Below the pieces are notes generated by a model. That model saw nothing but the letters and a program-made list of their open reading frames with translations. It was not told the DNA's origin and ran no database searches. From Casuarina equisetifolia (lineage: Eukaryota > Streptophyta > Magnoliopsida > Fagales > Casuarinaceae): a stretch of 64,000 bases of DNA. Below, piece after piece: positions 1 to 11,245 of the stretch (positions within the stretch are counted from its first letter, which is position 1; each line of letters starts with the position of its first letter). Location of the stretch: the NCBI GenBank assembly GCA_028551475.1, contig CM052362.1, forward strand, positions 25,154,021 to 25,218,020. The letters are read 5' to 3'. Both the position numbers and the translations under genes were made by a program.

Positions 1-129
1 CAAAAGCATAGTATGTTGTCAACTTCTCTAGACATCTATAGCTCATAAATTGAATAATTATAGACAGACTTAAAAAAATGGATCTTACCTTGAATTACTT
101 TAAAAAAGCATGCCCATGTAATTTGATAT

Positions 130-345
130 TGTAAAGATTGAGAGAAGCCAGAGATTGTGGGAATTTTGTATATTCAATCGTAGTATGTTTGTACAATTAG
201 GCTCTAACTTATAAGCCTCAATTCTACTTTAGATAAAGAAAGACATTAAATACATGATTATTCATAGAATAATATAAAGCATATAACTAGAATATTCTGG
301 TGCCTGAGAAGGCAACATGGTAGGTAAATCTTTCTATTATTAACA
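130..345 (-). repeat. 3' LTR of copia element 1
   Basis: This 216-bp direct repeat matches 5332-5547 and has TG..CA ends. It is the 3' LTR because the polypurine-like tract lies immediately inside it on the minus strand. Confidence 0.9.
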
Positions 346-402
346 GTCCCCTCAAGTTAGAGATTTGAACAAATCAAATGCTCTAAGCTTGGAAAGGAGA
401 TG

Positions 403-3400
403 TCAATGTTGCTTGCTACTTAATGCTTTTGTCAACAAGTCTGCTAGTTGATCTTTGGTAGAAATGTGACGTGTCGTGATAATGCCTTGCTGTAGCTTTT
501 CTCTTACATAGTGACACTCAATTTCAATATGCTTGGTGCGCTCATGAAAGATTAGATTTGCTACAATCTTTTCTGTAACCTTATTATCACAGTAAAGTAA
601 GGTTGGGTATCGCATGTGGAAACCAAAGTCTTTGAGAAACCCTATGATCTATACAATCTCGCAAGTAGTTATTTGTATAGCTTGATATTCTGCTTTTGTT
701 GAAGATAGTGAAACTGTGGGTTGTTTCTTCGATCTCCATGATATTAGTGAATCTCCCAATAAGATGTAAAAGCCAGTGATGGATTGTCGTGTCATAGGAC
801 ATGTGCTATAATTTGAGTCAAAGAAGGCCTTTAACTCAAATTTTGAAGAGGATGGAAACATAAGGTCAAGGCCAGGATAGCTCTTGAGGTATCTTATCAC
901 CTTCAGGGCTGCCTCCATGTGAGAACGTTTTGGGTCATGCATGAACTGACTTAATAGCTAGACTGGAAAGGTGATGTTTGGTCTGGTGAGAGTCAAGTAT
1001 ATGAGTCGACCCATTAATCTCTAGTAGACATATGGATCATCAAGAGGTGGGTCATTAACCTTTTCTGGTGAACTAGCATCATACTCTGTGGAAGTAAATT
1101 TCTTATTATGCTCCATAAGGATGATCGAAGGTTTTGAGCCAACAAGTCCTGCTTTAGATATGAGTTCTAGTGTGTATTTGCGTTGGTTCAAGGAGATACC
1201 TTCTGGAGACCAAGCAATTTCAATGCTGAGAAAGAACTTTAAGGGACTTAGATCTTTCATAAAGAATGTGGCATTAAGAAATTGCTTGAGATATGTGATT
1301 CTAGCTTGATTGTTGCCTGTGATCAATATATCGTTGACATAGATGAGTAATGCCACAAAAGAAGTACCTTGGATTTTTGTGAACAAAGAGTAATCATGAC
1401 GAGACTAATGAAAACCATGATGAATCAAGGCACCAGTGAACTTGGCATTCCACTGTCGAGAGGCTTGCTTCAAACTATATAAGGATTTTCGCAATCGACA
1501 TACCCTATGCTCCCCCGGAGTGCGAAATCTAGGAGGAAGCTCCATATATACCTCATCGAAAAGATTGCCATGTAAAAAGGCATTATGAACATCCATCTGA
1601 TAGAGTGGCCAATCATGCATAACAACAATGGTGATGATAAGTTGAATAATGACATGTTTGGCAGTAGGAGAGAAGTTGTCTTGATAATCAATACCCTTAC
1701 ATTGATTAAATCCTTTAGCAACCAGTCGAGCCTTATATTGTTTGATAAAGCCATCGGCATTATACTTCACCTTATAAACCCATTTGCATCCAATAGGACG
1801 ACGACTAGGAGGTAAGGGAACAACATCCCAAGTGTGATTGGTTGCAAGGGCAATAAGTTCATGTTCCATGGTAGTGACCCAACGAGGATTAAAAGCGGCT
1901 TCCTAAAAGGTAGCTAGTTCTTGGATGGCTGAAATGGAGGTGATAAAGTGTTGATAGAGAGGGTGACAATTATCAAGGGAAATGTAGTTGGATATGGGAT
2001 AAAGTGAAGTGCAGGAAGTGGAAGGCAAAGTGGGACATATGTAGTTAGAGCTCTATATGGGAGGACAAGAGGTGCGACTAGAGCGATGCAAGGTGGTATC
2101 GGGGAGAGGATCTGGAGGAGGGGTAGGGCCGGGGAAAGGAGCACCCACTGTGTCGGGGATGGGTCCAAGAGGAGGGGAAGGTAAGGGATTAGAGGGTTGT
2201 GAAAAAGAATCCAAGGATGAAGGTGGAGGGTTAGGGATATCCATAGGGAGTGAAGAAGACAAGTATGTATCTTCAAACCATTGCACTAAGGATGATGGAA
2301 TGAGCGAAGGAGTCGGTGAGCATGAGGAGGGAGATAAAGAAAAAGGGAAAAAATTTTCTTGAAAAATGACATCACGATTGACAAAAAATTTGTGTGAGGC
2401 AGGGTTATAAACACGGTAACCCTTTTGAGAATGAGGGTATCCCATGAAAATGCAAGGAGTTGCACGTGGACTAAATTTGTCACAAGCACCAAGGGTGGTG
2501 ATAAAACAACAACAACCGAAGACACGGAGGTGATCAATGATAGGTGGTTTGCCAAATAATTTTTCAAATGGACTAATACCTTCTAAAGAGGAGGAAGGTA
2601 AGCGATCAATCAAATAGGTGGTAGTGAGAATACATTCACCCCAAAAACGAGAGGGAATGTGGGCTTGGAACATCAAAGCCCGAGCCACATCAAGTAAGTG
2701 GCAGTGCTTGCGCTCAACAATCCCATTTTGTTAGGGAGTGTGAACGCAAGAGGTTTCATGAAAAATGCCGTGTTGGGTAAGAAAAAAATGACATTCAATT
2801 GAAAAAAATTTGGTGCCATTGTCAGAATGGATGCGTTTGACAATTGAACCAAATTGTGTGGAAACCATGAAAAGGAAAGATTGAATTTTTTGGAAAACTT
2901 GACTTTTAAAATGTAGTAAAAAGGTCCATGTTGCACGAGAAAAATCATCGACAATTGTTAAAAAATAACGGGCACCATCATGGGTGGGGGGTTCGATGAG
3001 GACCCCAAACATCCATATGGACTAGGTTAAATATGGATGTGGTCATGGTGTGACTTTGTGGGAAAGGCGCCTGGGTTTGTTTGGCCAAAGGACAAATTGG
3101 ACATGAAAAAAAATTGGGACAAGAAACATATTTGCCAAGTGTATTGTAAGATCATAAAGAAAAGTGACCAGGGCGTTGGTGCCAAAGTTGATAATTATTA
3201 TTGCTAAAAGCAGAATTACAAATTGGAAATTTTTTTGGAATACAAATGGCATTCTTTAGGGAAAGTAAATAATTTGAAAAAACAGAATGAAAACTAGCTG
3301 GAATGGAATGACATAAAAAATATAATCCTTGCTCAGCCTTGCCTAGCTTGATCAGATCCCCAATCGTACGGTCCTGAAAAACATAGAAGTCGTTGAAGAA

Positions 3401-5019
3401 AATGATTACACAATTGTTATCATGTGTAAGTTTACGAATTGATAATAAATTGTGTCTAAAATTTAGAGCATATAAAAATTTTTTTAGGAATAATCGGGGA
3501 TAGGGTTGCTGGTGGCCAATGTAGGAGACGGGGCTATGAGATCTGTCAGGTAGTGTAATATAAATTGGGGCTGCATATGGATGTTATGAATCCAAAATTG
3601 TGAGATCACAGGTGATGTGATCACTTGCCCCTGAGTCAATAATCCACATGGAGGATAAAGGTTTATGAGATGAGTGGATACCTGAAAAATTGGTTGAAGC
3701 AGATGAATCAGAAGGCCCTAGCTTATTGAAAAGGCTGACCAATCGTTGTTGTTGATCAGTTGAGAGAGCAAGCCCAAAAGGCCCGCCATAGACATTACCA
3801 GGATTAGGAACAGAAAGGCCCAATATACCTACACTGGGATAAGGAGGCAAAGGGGGGTTAGTTGTATAAAATTGAGGCTCGCCAAATGAGCCCATGGAGG
3901 AGTTTTGAGGGCCATAGCCAAATGGGTTAGACTAGTTATAAAATCCAACATCAGAAGGCCCATGGCTAGCATTATGGGCATTGGGCCCCCCATTAGTGGA
4001 GCACTTCTTGGGCCGACCTTGTTGTTTGGGCTTCCAACCTGGTGAGTAGCCCACAAGGAGGAAGCAGGCTTCACGGATGTGACCAAGCTTTTTGCAATGA
4101 TTGCAAAAAGGGCGCAGTTCGGTGGGCCTGAAGTAAGTGGAGTGATATTGGAAGTGTCAAGCCTAGGTACAATGCGTGTAGGTTAGGACCCAAGTGAGCC
4201 GTGCAAGCTGGAAAGGTCCTGGGTCCAAGCCTGCCCACCTGATTGGTCTCCTAATCCAATCGCAGGGGTGGGTTTCCAACTGACAAATGCAGACGCATCA
4301 CTGGTGGCGGAGCGTTCGAATAGAGATCATTGGTGGAGGTCTTGCTTGGCCATGCTATAGAGTTTCTCTAGAGAGGGCATGTTGTCGCGGGACAGGATGT
4401 TAGAGTGGAAGGTGGCGAAGTCGTCTGGTAGTGCGAGAAGGAATCTTATCTCGCAGTCTTCCTCTTCACACGCACGGAGCTTCTCGTTCACTTGACAGGT
4501 GCAACTATCACAATCACATCGAATCGGTGGCTATTGAGAGGCCAAATTGGACCATAAATCCTTCAAACGGACATAAAATGCAGTGAGTTCGGGACCTGTA
4601 GCACTAGCGTGGAGCTTGAGTTCTCTGATAGCCTGCTGAATCAAAAACTTCTGGGTGCCGACAACACAGGCAAAATTGTCTTGCAGAATTTGTTAGATTT
4701 CTGCGACGGTGGGGATTTGAGAAACCATTGTTTCTAGCGAGGGTTCCATAGAATGGGTCAGCCAAGTCTTAGCTGCAGCGTGACATTGATCCCATTTAAG
4801 GGCATCATTGCTGTTACCGGTGGGGTGGAGAAAGAAGCCAGTGAGAAAGCCCATTTTATTATAGGCAAGGAAGACTGTTTGGACCTGATTGGCCCAAACA
4901 TTCCAATTTGATTCGCCGACCAGCTTCTGTGAGACAATACTACCGATCTAGAGATCGGCAGTCAAAAGCTAGTAAGCAGCGGCGTGAGAGGTGCTGGAGG
5001 GTGCAGTTGAAGCAGCCAT
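403..5019 (-). pseudogene. Copia element 1 gag-pol remnant
   Basis: The polyprotein starts at the ATG at 5019 and is broken by several stops and frameshifts. In order on the minus strand I see a gag region (about 5019-4150), an intact CCHC zinc knuckle (about 4110-4068, C-x2-C-x4-H-x4-C), an aspartic protease site DSGAS near 3625, and an HHCC-type integrase zinc region (about 3250-3050). The integrase core follows (3012-2053, with IVDDFS and HSDNG), then RT (1869-1021) and RNase H (942-403). The RT active-site box reads YVNDI where the family has Y-x-D-D, so a catalytic aspartate is replaced. The element cannot encode a working polymerase. Confidence 0.9.
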
Positions 5020-5331
5020 TGAAGGTAATTGATGAAATCAAGGGGCATATTTGAGGCTAGGGTTAGGGTTCGTGAATTAGGGAATGGGGAATTGGGCGTT
5101 GGGAGAACGATGGGGTCGAAATGAAAATTAGGAAAGTTTATGGGTGGTTTAGTGAGTGGCACAAAAATATAGGGACTAAACAGAAAACCTTAGAAAATGG
5201 TGCGGGGTGTTTTGGTTTGAAAAATATGAATGGAAAAATAGAATTCTCTTCATAATCTTGTGAATGATGGCTTAAAAAAAAAATGAAAAGATGCAGAAGC
5301 TATAGGTCTTAAGGAACAAGGTTGGGTACCA

Positions 5332-5547
5332 TGTAAAGATTGAGAGAAGCCAGAGATTGTGGGAATTCTGTATATTCAATCGTAGTATGTTTGTATAATT
5401 AAGCTCTAACTTATAGGCCTCAATTCTACTCTTGATAAAGAAAGACATTAAATACATGATTATTCACATAATAATATAAAGCATATAATCGGAATATTCT
5501 AGTGCCCGGGAAGGCAACATGGTAGGTGAATCTTTCTATTATTAACA
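5332..5547 (-). repeat. 5' LTR of copia element 1
   Basis: This is the 216-bp partner of the repeat at 130-345, with the same terminal bases and length. The TGGTA start of a primer-binding site lies just inside it. It sits right at the left border of the duplicated LTP region. Confidence 0.9.
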
Positions 5548-5580
5548 GATACCACTACTTAAGAATTGCATGGTGCAAGC

Positions 5581-5740
5581 ACCTGAAACCCGCAAAATGT
5601 GGGATTCCATAAAACCGCGTCAACCATTTGGAACTCACAAGTCATGTGGCAAAACCGCCTCAACCACCTTGGGTTCGCAAGATACGTGGCAAAACCGCCT
5701 CAACCAGCGCTTCATAGCTCACCTACATAAATAGTTACAT
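5581..5740 (+). promoter_or_regulatory. Tandem promoter modules and TATA-like box of the LTP pseudogene
   Basis: Three degenerate copies of a roughly 40-bp module each end in CAAC (about 5581-5624, 5625-5664, 5665-5704). Each carries a CGCAAGAT/CACAAGTC-like core and a GGCAAAACCGCC-like tail. A TATA-like ACATAAATAG follows at about 5725. The arrangement matches that upstream of the intact paralogue at 9167, so I read it as the duplicated promoter. Its function is inferred from position only. Confidence 0.55.
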
Positions 5741-5833
5741 ATGGTCTTAAAGCCTTAAAAGTCTTAAAAGCCTCAAAATTTCAAACACCTCCAACGCCAT
5801 TTTTTGCTGCCTACGGTATCATTCTTGCCAACA

Positions 5834-6471
5834 ATGAATACTTATCCTGTTTTATTAATTTTCACCTTCCTATTGTGTTATAGGTTAGATATGGTTCAGC
5901 TTGAACATATGGCATAGTGGTCGGATTTGGACTTTGAAATGAAAGGGAGAAGATTTTGGCCACATCAGAGGGAGACCATCACCTCCAGCCTCATTGGAGG
6001 GAGACCTAACACCTCTGGTCTCATTCGAGGGAGATGCCATCTCCATGGATGAAAACTTCTCCAACTCCATTCATTCCAAAGATGTCTCTCATGTTACAAA
6101 GAGTGAAACATAAAGGGGTAAAATGGGCCTGGGCCTGACTTATACATTGGGCTCCAAACTAGAACCGTAACATATTGCTTTTTGGATCGATTTTCGGTTC
6201 ACCACCTTCGTGCTGTGAGGTCAGTGACGATCTCGTTCCCTGCCTTCCCTATTTTAGGGGAGAGGCTGCAAAACCAGGGAGCAGCTGTTGTCAGGGTGTT
6301 AACACTGTCCTTAGCTCCTTAGCACACAACCGCAAGGTTGTGTGCGGTTGCTTGAACGCGCTTGCATCCTCAAATGCGGTGCCTATCAATTAGCGGGGAC
6401 TTTCTCTATCCAGCAAATGTCAATCCTCAGCAAGATTGCCATCAATCTCCAATGGCCGATTTACTTGTTAG
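5834..6471 (+). pseudogene. Disrupted nsLTP-like gene (8-cysteine motif)
   Basis: This is a paralogue of the intact gene at 9167-9514. The ATG at 5834 opens a hydrophobic signal-peptide-like stretch of 14 codons. A 297-bp solo LTR (5876-6172) then interrupts it. Beyond the target-site duplication, the frame continues in phase at 6178 through a complete 8-cysteine pattern (C, C, CC, CxC, C, C) to the TAG at 6469-6471. A second lesion is an in-frame TAG at 6391-6393, where the intact paralogue has a CAG. A GT-AG intron just after the terminal stop (about 6473-6563) is preserved in both copies. Two independent lesions make this a pseudogene, and I cannot tell which came first. Confidence 0.85.
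5876..6172 (-). mobile_element. Solo LTR inserted in the LTP pseudogene
   Basis: The 297-bp segment begins TGTTATAGG and ends CCGTAACA, giving imperfect terminal inverted repeats with TG/CA ends. It is flanked on both sides by the exact 5-mer TATTG (5871-5875 and 6173-6177), as expected from an LTR-retrotransposon integrase. There is no internal region and no second LTR. A solo LTR left by recombination is the simplest reading. A very short non-autonomous element is possible. Strand is a guess, and the family is not determined. Confidence 0.82.
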
Positions 6472-8952
6472 AGGTAACTTTTTTTCACTCGTATATCTCT
6501 GCAATGGTAAAATTATTTGAAAGGAGTAATTATTTATTGTGGTTTCTTCTGTTTGGAATGCAGGGTCTTATGACAAGATGATGAGTAGTTTAGCCACCGA
6601 ATAACTTTGTCGTTCACATTTAGCAGGATGACTTACGAGATAGATTGCCCATTTTATGTGTGAAAGCAGTTAGGTGAATGAAATTAAGGTGCTTTTAAAT
6701 TTGTGAAGATGACTCTTTTTATCTTGGTAAATTTCTTACAAATGGGAAGACCATGTGATGGACTAATTAAATTAAATTCAATGAAAATTTATTTATGAGG
6801 ATTGGTAGAGATACCATTCGGCAAAACAAATCTATGGTAATCTTTTAGAACAATATGTTATTCTTTTTCTTTTCTTTTTTTTTTTGTTTGAATCTTTTTA
6901 GTTACAGATACTACTGGGTTTTTAATGCAAGATTTCAATCGATGAGTCCTTGTTTTCTTATTCTTGAACAAAAAATTTTTATTCCAAGATTTATCTTGAC
7001 TCATGTCCTTTAAGATGTTATTGTGCAAGTTTGTTTCTGGCCTCTTTCGTTTTTTCACTTCCGCATATCAGTCAATTTATCACGTTTTCCATGCCTAAAT
7101 CAACGAATAATCCTGTTTTTTTTTTTTTGACTATTCTACGTTAGTGTGTATTATCGTGGAGTTACAACGTACATGGACGTAATATGCACTGAACATTTAG
7201 AGTTCTTCGCCAAACCTATCGATGCAACAATCAGCTCACCCTCGTCTCAATCTTCGGAGGGAAACAAAACATTTCCAAGACAAATCAGTAATCGACCAAA
7301 ACATTTTGCAGTTTGAAACTCCAATATTGTTGGAATGAATGAAAATTAAATTGCTTAGTAGTATAATTGTTTACTTACGATTGATAGAAGCACACAATTT
7401 ATCCAGGTTATTAACGGTAGCTAAATTTCAATTGCAAACGGAAAAAAAAAATTATTTATCTCTTACTATGGAAGTGGGGATCAATCACAGTGTTTGATCT
7501 TCTGTGTGCTATGACCAGAAAATGAAGGATGATTTAAATCATCTACTTCTATTAGGAGGGGATCAAATATTTAAGGTATATATATTATAAAACGATATAT
7601 ACGGGTTTTGGATTTCTTAGCTCTTTTGGATTGCCCACCCAGGCGGGTCAGCCATTCTAAATCAGGTTGAGGTTGAGTTAGGATTGGAGGAGGAGAAACA
7701 TAGAGCTAGTCGTCACATCTTGAGCAAATATTAAAGAATGCTGTAAAGGACTAGTGAGGGAAGTCGAAATTAAATTGAAAATTTTAAACATGTTGGACTG
7801 GTTTGAAGTAATTGTGCGTGTGCTGTGGCCATTTAAGGCTACTTCACAATAGAAAAGAAAGCTTGGTATCTTTAATAAAATAATCAATCAATAAATAAAA
7901 AATTATATTATAAAAAGGATGGTAATTGTAAGACAAGTATTTAATTTATGTGCACCAACGGAGCAGCCACTCGGATACGTTTGGAGAATAAGAAGGATCA
8001 ACGAAGATCATGGGGAAATGACTCTGGCAATAGTTTTTTAATTCTCTAGCAAACAAACTCCTGAGTGGGTCATTTAAGTTTCTTGGATGCACGGAACCTC
8101 ATTCAAACTTTGGGAAACGGTATTTTTGGAACGGTGCCTTCAAAAGCTTGATGTCTAAGTTAATTGCTGGATAGACACAATGCATCTATCCCCTAGTTGC
8201 TACATTTATGTTCGCATGCCTGATTGTTGCCACTGACGTTGGATTTGTGCTTGAACGATATGGTCATGAACATTAGAAATTAGTCCTCCATGTCATTAGA
8301 AAGACTGCAATTCAATTCTCAAACGAGAGTAAGTATTCGTTAGGATCGAATGGTACTTATAAGTCACTCATTCCCTTTGAGCAAATCAATCCCTTGGAAT
8401 ATATTAGGTAGTCCTAGCCTATTGCAAGACCCCGAAAAATGAACAAATTCCTTTTCTTTTCTTATACAAGATTCGTCACTATAAAAAGGATAAGGGTAAT
8501 CCCTCCATTATTACTTTAATTTGTGACTAATAATGTCAAAGCTATCAATCTATCAAAATCACACACCTAATTCAGGGTTTAACACATTCATATTTCCCTT
8601 TCATTGTTATCTTGTAGGGTTTAACAACTCAGGCAAATCATAAATAAAAACAAGGAAACAAAGTTAGAATTATAAGAACTTCAATGTTCACTCCTTCGAT
8701 CTAAGTGTATCAATAAACATGTCCTCCATGCAAAAAAGACACAAACTGAGTGAAGTAGGGGAAATCACGTAATCAGTGAAGATGTACAAGTTAGAGTTAC
8801 TTTTGTCCCTCCTCCCCACTGTACCAGCTGAATGGGCATTGTGATCTATCCATAGTCTAGATGAAAATAAGTCTCTTAAGCGACTAGCATAAGTCCCCTT
8901 GGCATAATTTCTGAAACGCAACTCGCAATATTTGGGATTCGGCAACACCAGC

Positions 8953-9097
8953 CACCTCGAACACGCAAGATGTGCGGCAAAATATCACCCCAACCACCTC
9001 GAACACGCAAGATGTGCGGCAAAATCACCTCAACCACCCGGAACTCGCAAGATATGTGGCAAAACCGCCTCAACCGCCTCAAAGCTCACCTATATAA
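8953..9097 (+). promoter_or_regulatory. Three tandem 40-bp promoter modules plus TATA box of the LTP gene
   Basis: Three copies of a 40-42 bp unit lie at 8953-8994, 8995-9034 and 9035-9074. Each has a GAACnCGCAAGAT core, a GTGCGGC or GTGTGGC element, and ends in CAAC. A consensus TATATAAAC box follows at 9090-9098, about 70 bp before the ATG. Order and spacing make this a core promoter with repeated upstream elements. Binding factors are unknown. Confidence 0.6.
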
Positions 9098-9166
9098 ACT
9101 CTTACATATGGCCTCAAAATCTCAATGCCTCACCACCATAAACACAATTTCTTACACATCATAACA

Positions 9167-9514
9167 ATGGCTCACTTTGTTATTTTATTAACATTTGCTT
9201 TTCTTTTGGTTTCTGGATCAATCACCGCTTCACCATCACCACCACCGTCATCGTGTCGCTGGGCAGCCGTCGATTTCTTTCCATGTTCTTCTTATTTTGA
9301 AAAACAAGTTCAGACACCATCAGGAGATTGCTGTCGTGGGGTCAGTTTGGTTGTTACTTCCTTAGAACGTGACCACAATGTTGTGTGCAATTGTTTAAAT
9401 GTGATTGCATCCTATAATTATGTGCCCGTTAATCAGTTGATACTAAGTCTACCCAGCAAGTGTCAACTATCATCAAGTTTGCCATCCATTTCAAATGGCC
9501 ACTTTATTTGTTAG
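9167..9514 (+). CDS. Non-specific lipid-transfer-like protein (8-cysteine, secreted)
   Basis: The product is 115 aa and small, secreted and cysteine-rich. Residues about 1-21 form a hydrophobic signal peptide, followed by a short Ser/Pro run. The mature part has the full 8-cysteine motif: C-x9-C-x14-CC-x17-CxC-x22-C-x15-C, the four-disulfide fold of plant LTP/2S/hydrophobic-seed proteins. Proteins of this fold bind or carry lipids in the apoplast. The actual ligand here is unknown. I chose the ATG at 9167 over the in-frame upstream ATG at 9125 because the upstream residues are polar and the TATA box lies at about 9091. A likely 3'-UTR intron follows the stop (GTAAGT near 9523, acceptor near 9600). 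The broken paralogue lies 3 kb upstream. Fold assignment is firm, subfamily is not. Confidence 0.85.
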   Translation: MAHFVILLTFAFLLVSGSITASPSPPPSSCRWAAVDFFPCSSYFEKQVQTPSGDCCRGVSLVVTSLERDHNVVCNCLNVIASYNYVPVNQLILSLPSKCQLSSSLPSISNGHFIC

Positions 9515-9990
9515 AAGTAAGTCTTTTTATACACGAGTATAATAGTAATGTCATTTGAAATGAATAATTACTTATGGTAGTTTCTTTTGCCAGAAATACA
9601 GGGTTAATGAGAAGTGGAATTTGGCCATCAAATAACTCTCCCATGTGACTTTTACGTTAGTATTTGTGTAATAAGGTGTTCGTGCAATAAGAGGAGATGA
9701 GACCATTGCTTTCAAATTATTAGTTCACGCAATAAAAAGGAATTTTTTTTTAGTCATATAGATAATTTTGAGTTTGAAAACAACATCAACGTGCTTATCT
9801 GATCTTAAACATCAATGTGCTTATATGTATATATATAAATCAAAGTGAAGGTAGGCTTTTGGAGCGCTGCTTAGTTACCACCACCCTCTACATAAGCAAA
9901 ATGTAGGGAGAAAAAATAGTATAAAGAAAAAATAATCAAATATCATTGAAACTAATAATGAAAATTAGAGTTACATTAAGTAATTTAAGA

Positions 9991-10104
9991 GGAATCAAAA
10001 CTCAGATTAATATTATTTGTTTTTAACGGGAATCAAAACTCAGATTAATATTATTTGTTTTTAACGGGAATCAAAACTCAGATTAATATCTATTTGTTTA
10101 ACGA
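9991..10104. repeat. 38-bp tandem repeat, three copies
   Basis: Units start at 9991, 10029 and 10067, each beginning GGAATCAAAACTCAG. The first two are almost identical and the third has small changes. It lies downstream of the LTP gene and is absent from unit A. Confidence 0.9.
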
Positions 10105-11245
10105 GAAAATTCTGCTATGTTGATACTTGAAAGTGTAGAGTTCGATTCAATTGCTGACGAAAGTACGGCTATTTTTCAAGCCTAGAAAAGATCTAATGCG
10201 TTTATTCGAGGAGGTTACACTACAAAAAGGATGGTTTTGCTTAAATTTCTTCTGTTTTGCCTCCTCCATCAACTCTTTAAACTACTATTTGTCCTACTAT
10301 AATTGTACCACATGAAATTTAATTCAATATGCACCAACAGAACAGCCACTCGGATATGTTTGTAGAAAGTGTCAATGACGAGGTGTTTCCCAAAGTTTGA
10401 ATAAGGTTGCGTGCAGGTTCATTGTAAAAATCCCTCTATGATATATTTTATTGCAATGTTCCGCTGATACAAGTTTTTGGCCAATACCGGTAAAGGGATC
10501 AAATGGTATATAGTTACTGCAGAGATGCATGCCTTCAAAAGCTTGATGTCAAGTTATTACCGGATAGACACAATGCATCTATCCCCCGTTGCTACAGTTA
10601 TCTTTTGTCTGCCCGATTTTTGCCATCGATTGCTACGGTAATGTTTGTATGCCCTATTGTTTCCATTGATGTTGGACGTGCTTGAACTATATGTTCATGA
10701 TCATTTGAAATCAGTCCTCCATGTCATTAGAAAAACCCCAATTCATCTCTCAAAAGAGATTATGTACTCGTTAGGATTGATTGGTACTTGGTTATAAGTC
10801 ATTCATTCCCTTTAAGCAAACCATCCACAGACTAATTTTGCCAGTAGTAATTGCTGTCTCACAAATTTTAAGGTTCTCTTTTGCACATTTACATCCCGGT
10901 TGTTTAATTTACTACTAATAATGCCAAAGGTAGCAATCTATCAAAATCACACACCTAATTACTAACTTGCAAGGTTTAACACCTAAAGCAGATCATAAGT
11001 AAAAACAAGGAAATAAAGCTAAAATTATACAAACTTCGATGTTCAGTCAATGCAAGTGTGTCAGTAAATTCGTCCTCCATACGAAAGAGACACAAAATGA
11101 GTTAAAAAAAAAAAAATCAAGTGATCAGTGAAGATGTACAAGTTAGCACTACTTTTCTCCCTCTTCCCCCTTCCCTCCCGCTGTACGTACCAGCTGAACG
11201 GGCATTGTGATCTATCCAAAGGTTGGATGAACATAAGTTAGCACA

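Larger units (their letters stand above)
130..5547 (-). mobile_element. Decayed Ty1/copia LTR retrotransposon, near full length
   Basis: The element is bounded by two 216-bp LTRs that begin TG and end CA and differ by about 15 substitutions and no indels by my count (near 7%), so the insertion is old. The flanking 5-mers are GATAT (125-129) and GATAC (5548-5552), an imperfect target-site duplication. Read on the minus strand, the 5' LTR is at 5332-5547. The base run after it starts TGGTA, as in initiator-Met tRNA primer sites, but then diverges. The polypurine tract next to the 3' LTR (about 346-358) reads TTGAGGGGAC, a standard copia form. The domain order protease, integrase, RT, RNase H identifies copia rather than gypsy. 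Confidence 0.93.
5581..8880. repeat. Segmental tandem duplication, unit A
   Basis: Stretches of this unit align in the same order with unit B (8940-11245). They are the promoter modules, the LTP gene and its 3' intron, the block near 7940-8330 (matching 10315-10800), and the block near 8635-8875 (matching 10986-11240). Unit A is longer partly because of the solo LTR. Divergence is substantial, so the duplication is not recent. The outer border coincides with the copia LTR end at 5547. Confidence 0.75.
8940..11245. repeat. Segmental tandem duplication, unit B
   Basis: Unit B is a direct repeat of unit A, starting where A ends. It carries the intact LTP-like gene. It also contains a private 38-bp triplication at 9991-10104 and a TATATA-rich stretch near 9825, the latter again found near 30900. 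Confidence 0.75.

Noticed and set aside
2057-2362. Gly/Glu-rich plus-strand frame of 101 codons
   Set aside because: It is the reverse strand of the Pro/Ser-rich region between integrase and RT in copia element 1.
8953-9074. Regularly spaced repeats that might suggest a CRISPR-like array
   Set aside because: The units are directly adjacent without unique spacers, and the DNA is plant nuclear. They are promoter modules.
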